From NCBI GenBank assembly GCA_039812985.1, contig JBDHUL010000001.1, positions 1 through 56,744 on the forward strand: a stretch of 56,744 bases of DNA. The letters run 5' to 3'. The translations under genes were made by a program, and so were the position numbers. The notes under the pieces were generated by a model that did not search any database, was not told the DNA's origin, and saw only the letters and a program-made list of their open reading frames with translations. This document shows, one piece after another, positions 52,470 to 56,744 of this stretch; the stretch's first letter is position 1; every line of letters begins with the position of its first letter. This DNA comes from JAPUDS01 sp039812985. Its GTDB lineage: Bacteria; Patescibacteriota; Saccharimonadia; Saccharimonadales; Saccharimonadaceae.

Positions 52470-54839
52470 TTATCTCCCCAGTTTTTTCTCTGTGTCATGA
52501 ATATCTATGGTCGTTTTCACCAACGTGTCGGGCGCAAGCGACATACTCATGATGCCTTCTTCGACGAGAAAGCGCGCAAACTCCGGATAGTCCGATGGCG
52601 CTTGGCCGCATATACCAACCTTAATGCCCTTTTCCTTCCCAACTTTTATAGTTTGGCGAATCATCGCTTTTACCGCTGGGTTATTTTCGTTGTAAATGTG
52701 AGCGACCGTATGATTGTCACGATCAACCCCGAGGGTTAGCTGTGTCAGGTCATTACTGCCGATGGAGAAGCCATCAAAGAGTTCGGCAAATTTGTCGGCC
52801 AGCATAACGTTTGACGGTATTTCAACCATCATATACAACTGAAACCCATTTTCGCCACGCTTTAACCCAACGCCCGCCATAACATCTTGCACTTTGTGTG
52901 CTTCTTCAAGGTCACGGCAAAAGGGTATCATACCTTTGACATTTGTCAGCCCGAAGTCGTTTCTAATCTTTAAAAAGGCTTGGCATTCAAGTTCAAAGGC
53001 AGCTCGGTACTGGTCGCTATAGTACCGGCTTGCGCCACGCCACCCGATCATCGGATTGTTTTCGGTTGGTTCAAACTGCGCCCCGCCAATGAGGTTGGCG
53101 TACTCGTTGGTTTTGAAATCACTAAACCGAACAATCACATCGTTTGGATAAAACGCCCCTCCGATGATGGCGATGCCCTCGGCAAGCTTATCGACAAAGT
53201 ACTGCGTTTTGTCATCATACCCCTTTGTTAGTTCACGTATTTGCGCCCGAGTGTTTTTGTCCTTCACCTCATCAAAACGCAGTAATGCCAGCGGGTGAAT
53301 TTTAATATGGCTGTCGATGATAAATTCTTCGCGGGCGAGTCCTACCCCGTCGTTTGGTATAAGTGAGTAGGCGAAGGCCTGGTCAGGCGAACCAATGTTC
53401 ATCATCATCTTCGTTGCAGGCCGCTCGAGGTGCTCGACATCGGTTTTTTCAACTTCATAGCGGAGGATTCCCTCGTACACATATCCCTCATCGCCACCCG
53501 TACAACTCACGGTTACCTCCTGACCGTCGTGAATCACCTCTGAGGCGTTGCCCGTCCCGACCACGCAGGGAATACCAAGTTCACGACTGACAATAGCCGC
53601 GTGACAGGTTCGCCCGCCCTTGTCAGTAACGATGGCTGAGGCGATTTTCATAATAGGCACCCAGTCCGGATCGGTCATCTCTGTCACGAGTACGTCACCT
53701 GCCCGGAAATCATCAATATCCTTCACGCTCATGATCTTGTTCACTTTACCAGCGCCTATTTTGTTACCCACGCTCGTCCCTTTGACAAGCTGGTGGCCTT
53801 CTTCCTGTAGTTTGTACTCTTCGATAACATTGACATTACGCCGCGACTGCACCGTCTCGCTGCGGGCCTGCACGATGTAGAGCTGTCCATCATCTTCGTC
53901 GAGCGCCCATTCTATATCCATAGGATGACCATAGTGCTCTTCTATTTTCATTCCCCAGTCAGCAAGCGTTTTTACTTGGTCGTCAGTGATCGAATACCGC
54001 TCCTGGTCATGCACCGGTACCTCAATATTTTTCGTTTTACTGCCTGCCACCGGGATCATTTTGACTTTTTTCGTGCCCAGTTTGCGTTTGAGTATCGCCA
54101 TGGTCGGTTTGAACACGGTAAACTCGTCTGGGCTGACGTGCCCTTGGACAATATTTTCGCCCAGGCCATAGATAGAGCTGACAATGACAGCGTTTTTAAA
54201 CCCGGACTCAGTGTCAATAGTAAACATGACACCAGCGCATTCGCTCCGCACCGCTACCATCTGCTGTATACCGACACTAAGAGCCACTTTCATATGGTTA
54301 AAACCGTTGGTGACACGGTAGACGATGGCCCTGTCGGTGAACAGACTGGCGATGCATTCTTTCGTAGCCTGTAGTACCGCAGGCACACCTTTGATGTTCA
54401 AAAATGTCGCCTGCTGGCCGGCAAATGACGCATTCGGCAGGTCCTCGGCCGTGGCACTTGAGCGTATGGCGCACACGAGGTCGTCTTTGTCATGGCCGCA
54501 TTTACGGCAAAGTTCTTGATAGCCTCTCACAATTTCTTCTTCAAAATCTTTGGGAAACTCGGCCTCAACAATCATGTCACGGATAGCTGCCCCACGACGA
54601 GCAAGCTCACGCACATCGCTGACATCCAGTCCGGCAAGCGTTTCTTCAATCCGCTGGTTCAGTCCGGCTTCTTGCAAAAAGTACCTATACGCATCGGCAG
54701 TTGTTGCAACGCCATTTGGCAAGTTCACGCCTTTCGGTTTCAGGTGATGGTACATCTCGCCTAAACTAGCGTTCTTTCCACCCACAACCGGAATATCTTC
54801 GATAGATAATTCTTCGAAAAACTTGAGGTATTTGTACAT
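52470..54839 (-). CDS. ppsA: Phosphoenolpyruvate synthase
   Basis: A 789-residue three-domain enzyme that makes phosphoenolpyruvate from pyruvate with ATP to AMP and phosphate. The ATP-grasp N-domain begins with V-G-G-K-N-A-S-L-G-E-M (about 19-29). The phosphohistidine is in G-G-R-T-C-H-A-A-I-V (about 407-416). The C-terminal barrel has M-V-E-I-P-S-N and S-I-G-S-N-D-L-T-Q. About 790 residues is the usual length. An AAGGGCGGG stretch precedes the ATG. The neighbouring adenylate kinase could recycle the AMP formed. Confidence 0.97.
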   Translation of the reverse strand: MYKYLKFFEELSIEDIPVVGGKNASLGEMYHHLKPKGVNLPNGVATTADAYRYFLQEAGLNQRIEETLAGLDVSDVRELARRGAAIRDMIVEAEFPKDFEEEIVRGYQELCRKCGHDKDDLVCAIRSSATAEDLPNASFAGQQATFLNIKGVPAVLQATKECIASLFTDRAIVYRVTNGFNHMKVALSVGIQQMVAVRSECAGVMFTIDTESGFKNAVIVSSIYGLGENIVQGHVSPDEFTVFKPTMAILKRKLGTKKVKMIPVAGSKTKNIEVPVHDQERYSITDDQVKTLADWGMKIEEHYGHPMDIEWALDEDDGQLYIVQARSETVQSRRNVNVIEEYKLQEEGHQLVKGTSVGNKIGAGKVNKIMSVKDIDDFRAGDVLVTEMTDPDWVPIMKIASAIVTDKGGRTCHAAIVSRELGIPCVVGTGNASEVIHDGQEVTVSCTGGDEGYVYEGILRYEVEKTDVEHLERPATKMMMNIGSPDQAFAYSLIPNDGVGLAREEFIIDSHIKIHPLALLRFDEVKDKNTRAQIRELTKGYDDKTQYFVDKLAEGIAIIGGAFYPNDVIVRFSDFKTNEYANLIGGAQFEPTENNPMIGWRGASRYYSDQYRAAFELECQAFLKIRNDFGLTNVKGMIPFCRDLEEAHKVQDVMAGVGLKRGENGFQLYMMVEIPSNVMLADKFAELFDGFSIGSNDLTQLTLGVDRDNHTVAHIYNENNPAVKAMIRQTIKVGKEKGIKVGICGQAPSDYPEFARFLVEEGIMSMSLAPDTLVKTTIDIHDTEKKLGR

Positions 54840-54895
54840 GGCCCGCCCTTCTTAACACTTATATTTTGGCTAACTATAATAGTAGCATAAACACT

Positions 54896-54923
54896 TTGGC
54901 ACCACTACCCTGTCGTGTATACT
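54896..54923 (+). promoter_or_regulatory. Adenylate kinase promoter placed for a leaderless mRNA
   Basis: TTGGCA (54896-54901), 16-base spacer, TATACT (54918-54923), then six bases to ATG 54930. No ribosome-binding site is present. Confidence 0.6.
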
Positions 54924-54929
54924 GATCGC

Positions 54930-55553
54930 ATGGAACATATTTCTCGCATCAAAACTTGGCTTGGAAGTGGCTCAATTAACCTCTTTGGTCTTCCTTTTTC
55001 CGGCAAAGATACTCAGTGCGAGGCTATTGCTGAACTCCTCGACGGCGTTACATTTGGAAGCGGAGCTATTTTCAGAGAGCAAACTGACAACAAGGCGCTT
55101 CAAGAGATTATGGCAACCGGCGCACTCATCCCCTCGGATATGTTCTTCGATATTATGCTGCCGTATTTCTCCAAGCCCGAACTTGTTGGCAAGCCGCTTG
55201 TCTTGAGTTCTATCGGCCGAATGAAAGGCGAAGAGCACGTCATCTTTCGTGCAACAGAAGAAACCGGCCACCCAACAAAGGCTGTTATATACCTCGTGAC
55301 TCCCGATCATGCCGTTTTCGAAAGATACCGCGTAGCGCAGCAAGCTACTGACCGTGGTGAACGCCAGGATGACGGTGATGAAGATGTACTCCGGAATCGA
55401 ATCAGTAAATTTAACACACAAACCCTCCCGGTCATCGAATTTTACCGCGAAAAAGGCCTTCTCATCGAAATTGATGGCACCAAAGATCGGGAAAGTGTCA
55501 CCGCCGATATTGTACGCGCCCTCCTCGAACGCGCTCAGTCCTCATATTCTTAG
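54930..55553 (+). CDS. adk: Adenylate kinase or related nucleoside monophosphate kinase
   Basis: A 207-residue P-loop kinase. The P-loop is G-L-P-F-S-G-K-D-T (19-27), with Asp where most adenylate kinases have G-T. The NMP-binding region has F-G-S-G-A-I-F-R-E (about 43-51). The LID region is short and retains R-Y-R-V and D-R-G-E-R-Q-D-D-x-D. It resembles the divergent adenylate kinases seen in this bacterial group; another nucleotide specificity is possible. ATG 54930 lies six bases after the promoter; the frame is open to 54915 but overlaps the -10. Confidence 0.82.
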   Translation: MEHISRIKTWLGSGSINLFGLPFSGKDTQCEAIAELLDGVTFGSGAIFREQTDNKALQEIMATGALIPSDMFFDIMLPYFSKPELVGKPLVLSSIGRMKGEEHVIFRATEETGHPTKAVIYLVTPDHAVFERYRVAQQATDRGERQDDGDEDVLRNRISKFNTQTLPVIEFYREKGLLIEIDGTKDRESVTADIVRALLERAQSSYS

Positions 55554-55968
55554 GAACCTCTCCTCGCAATCCACTCCACAATCCAAATCCAGCGATCTTG
55601 ATCTCCCATACTTGCACCTATACATACTTCCACCTCCCACTTCGTTCACCCATGTTTTAAGGTATTTTAAGGTGCCACCCTATCATCTGAGAAAATTTAC
55701 AAGTTTTCCAATTTTCCAGGGGTGTAGTGAAATCTTTATTCCCGTCGATTCAATTCGATTCAATTCATTCCGTTTTTGATTTACCGGTATCCAAACAACC
55801 TGGTAGCACAAATTTCTAACCCGCAGTGCGCCCGCTCGTCATCCTACGCGCTCGCGGGATAATGCGGCTAGGCAAGCACGTTGACCTATTTACAATACGT
55901 CCTAACCGGCGTATAACCATAGATACAATCATTATGCGGCCAGAGCCGCAAGGGGGAGGAAACACTTT
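55554..55968. other. Intergenic stretch with G-poor strand and small tandem repeats
   Basis: No gene is supported in these 415 bases. The first 100 bases of the plus strand are very poor in G and rich in C, T and A. Two 10-base tandem duplications follow (TTTTAAGGTA/TTTTAAGGTG at 55655-55674 and CGATTCAATT twice at 55746-55765). The last 100 bases contain an inverted repeat (CCCGC ... GCGGG) and should hold the promoter of the next gene. GGGGGAGG just before 55969 is its ribosome-binding site. It may be a decayed gene. Confidence 0.4.
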
Positions 55969-56541
55969 ATGGATCAACAAAAACCAACCACCGAGGGTCC
56001 ATCGCCGGCACAGACACCGGCACCAGTTGCGCCACAACCAAAGCCGCCCGTGCACCCCGATCCGCCCGTCAGCGGCCCGCTTGCCCAATTTGAGGCATGG
56101 CTCTATGATATGCTCGTAGCCAAAATGCCTTTCCAGCTACCACAGGGCCTCAAAGACTGGATCGTGCAATACGGCCCATGGATCACCCTGGTCGTCGGGC
56201 TACTATTCTTGCCTCTTATCTTTGGAGCATTTGCTATTTTTAGCTACATAGGAAGCATGTACGGTGCGTATGTTCCTCAGGCCGTTGGGGTAACGTACTA
56301 CATTGCCATCGTCATGCTCGTCATCCAGGTTGTCGTGATGTTTGTGTCAATACCCATGTTGCTCAAGCGTCAGCGAAACGGCTGGCTCCTCTTGTTCTAC
56401 GCCGACCTTCTCAGTCTCGCTTACAGCCTGTTCAACTCATTTACCTATGGGCTTAATATAGGCGCGCTGCTTGGTGGACTCCTTGGCGCTGCCGCTGCGT
56501 TTTATTTTCTGTTCCAGATACGAAGTTACTATAAAAACTAG
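55969..56541 (+). CDS. Small multi-pass membrane protein, function unknown
   Basis: A 190-residue protein with a proline-rich, polar N-terminus (about 1-40, repeats of Pro-Ala/Pro-Pro) and four hydrophobic segments (about 66-90, 103-128, 137-155 and 160-184), ending in a basic tail. Not recognised as a named family. A very strong ribosome-binding site (GGGGGAGG) lies nine bases before the ATG, in contrast to the leaderless genes nearby, so high translation is likely. Confidence 0.7.
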   Translation: MDQQKPTTEGPSPAQTPAPVAPQPKPPVHPDPPVSGPLAQFEAWLYDMLVAKMPFQLPQGLKDWIVQYGPWITLVVGLLFLPLIFGAFAIFSYIGSMYGAYVPQAVGVTYYIAIVMLVIQVVVMFVSIPMLLKRQRNGWLLLFYADLLSLAYSLFNSFTYGLNIGALLGGLLGAAAAFYFLFQIRSYYKN

Positions 56542-56703
56542 GTGCTTCTGGCCCTTCTACGATAACTATTGGCTCACTGGTAGCAAGTAGCAAACTTTGT
56601 TTTTCGCTGTCGTGCCGCCTCGTGGCTTGCCTCAATGTTTGGCAAAGAATGCTCGGACCGTTCAATTCCCACGCAGGCCAAGCAGCTCTACCCCTTCCTT
56701 GGG

Positions 56704-56740
56704 CAAAAAAACACTCATCTTTCGATGAGCATGTTTTTTG
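56704..56740. terminator. Bidirectional intrinsic terminator
   Basis: Hairpin CTCATC-TTTC-GATGAG (56714-56719 with 56724-56729), extended by AAAAAACA/TGTTTTTT after a two-base bulge, with A- and T-tracts on either side. It can serve the membrane-protein gene and anything arriving from beyond the window edge. Confidence 0.85.
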
Positions 56741-56744
56741 GTGA

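Noticed and set aside
56542..56703. tRNA gene suggested by a GTTCAATTCCC-like T-loop near 56660
   Set aside because: The flanking bases do not form a T-stem, and no acceptor or anticodon stem could be paired.

Overview
The window looks like chromosomal DNA of a small-genome bacterium of the Candidate Phyla Radiation (Patescibacteria), most plausibly a Saccharibacteria (TM7) relative. This is an inference. It rests on compact or trimmed core proteins (an alanyl-tRNA synthetase that stops after its editing domain, an IMP dehydrogenase without CBS domains, a short methionyl-tRNA synthetase), very tight gene packing, many membrane-anchored proteins of unknown function, and a Gram-positive-like wall gene set (RpfB-like, LysM-CHAP, MltG). 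TGA reads as stop, so the UGA-glycine code of Gracilibacteria and Absconditabacteria is excluded. No rRNA, tRNA, CRISPR array, integrase or transposase was seen.

Layout. 1-5714 (minus): a PadR-type regulator with a DUF1048 partner, then a dense operon: CsoR/CstR-like sensor, thioredoxin, uvrC, a PF04020 membrane protein, secG and a membrane-anchored family-5 solute-binding protein. 5877-8542 (plus): guaB-guaA. 8573-11137: an MFS permease divergent from mannitol-1-phosphate dehydrogenase. 11176-12916 (minus): a helix-hairpin-helix protein, trhO and DUF2200. 12971-16117 (plus): an AT-richer accessory island with a BcgI-like restriction-modification pair (nuclease-methylase fusion plus specificity subunit), followed by a frameshifted DUF2127-like remnant. 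16525-18419: an ABC exporter with a short leader ORF and a strong bidirectional terminator. 18436-25309: rplY, DedA, uvrA, a small membrane protein, sbcB and a PaaX/Cas2-like regulator. 25313-54839: about 29.5 kb read entirely on the minus strand, holding ppsA, pyk, pgk, tpiA, uvrD/pcrA, an rpfB-rsmA-pgeF-metG-tatD block, sulfur transfer (cysteine desulfurase, mnmA), alaS, an FtsA/PilM-like protein with ruvX and mltG, a LysM-CHAP hydrolase and obgE. 54930-56541 (plus): an adenylate kinase and a small membrane protein, closed by a terminator.

The most striking locus is the restriction-modification island. The specificity gene is split by a 9.5-unit AGCA tetranucleotide tract (15550-15587). The tract is open in all three frames and always encodes the same S-K-Q-A cycle, so gain of one unit or loss of two would fuse both target-recognition domains. 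A second, in-frame 24-bp repeat lies in the helical spacer between the domains and could change the spacing of the recognised site. The gene therefore appears to carry two repeat-based switches.

A second theme is promoter layout. In eight genes a good -10 hexamer ends only 5-7 bases before the start codon, which predicts leaderless mRNAs. Third, the CsoR-like sensor lacks the copper-ligand histidine, sits directly before thioredoxin and uvrC, and has a perfect 14-bp palindrome over its own promoter. This suggests a thiol or sulfur-stress switch for a repair and secretion operon.
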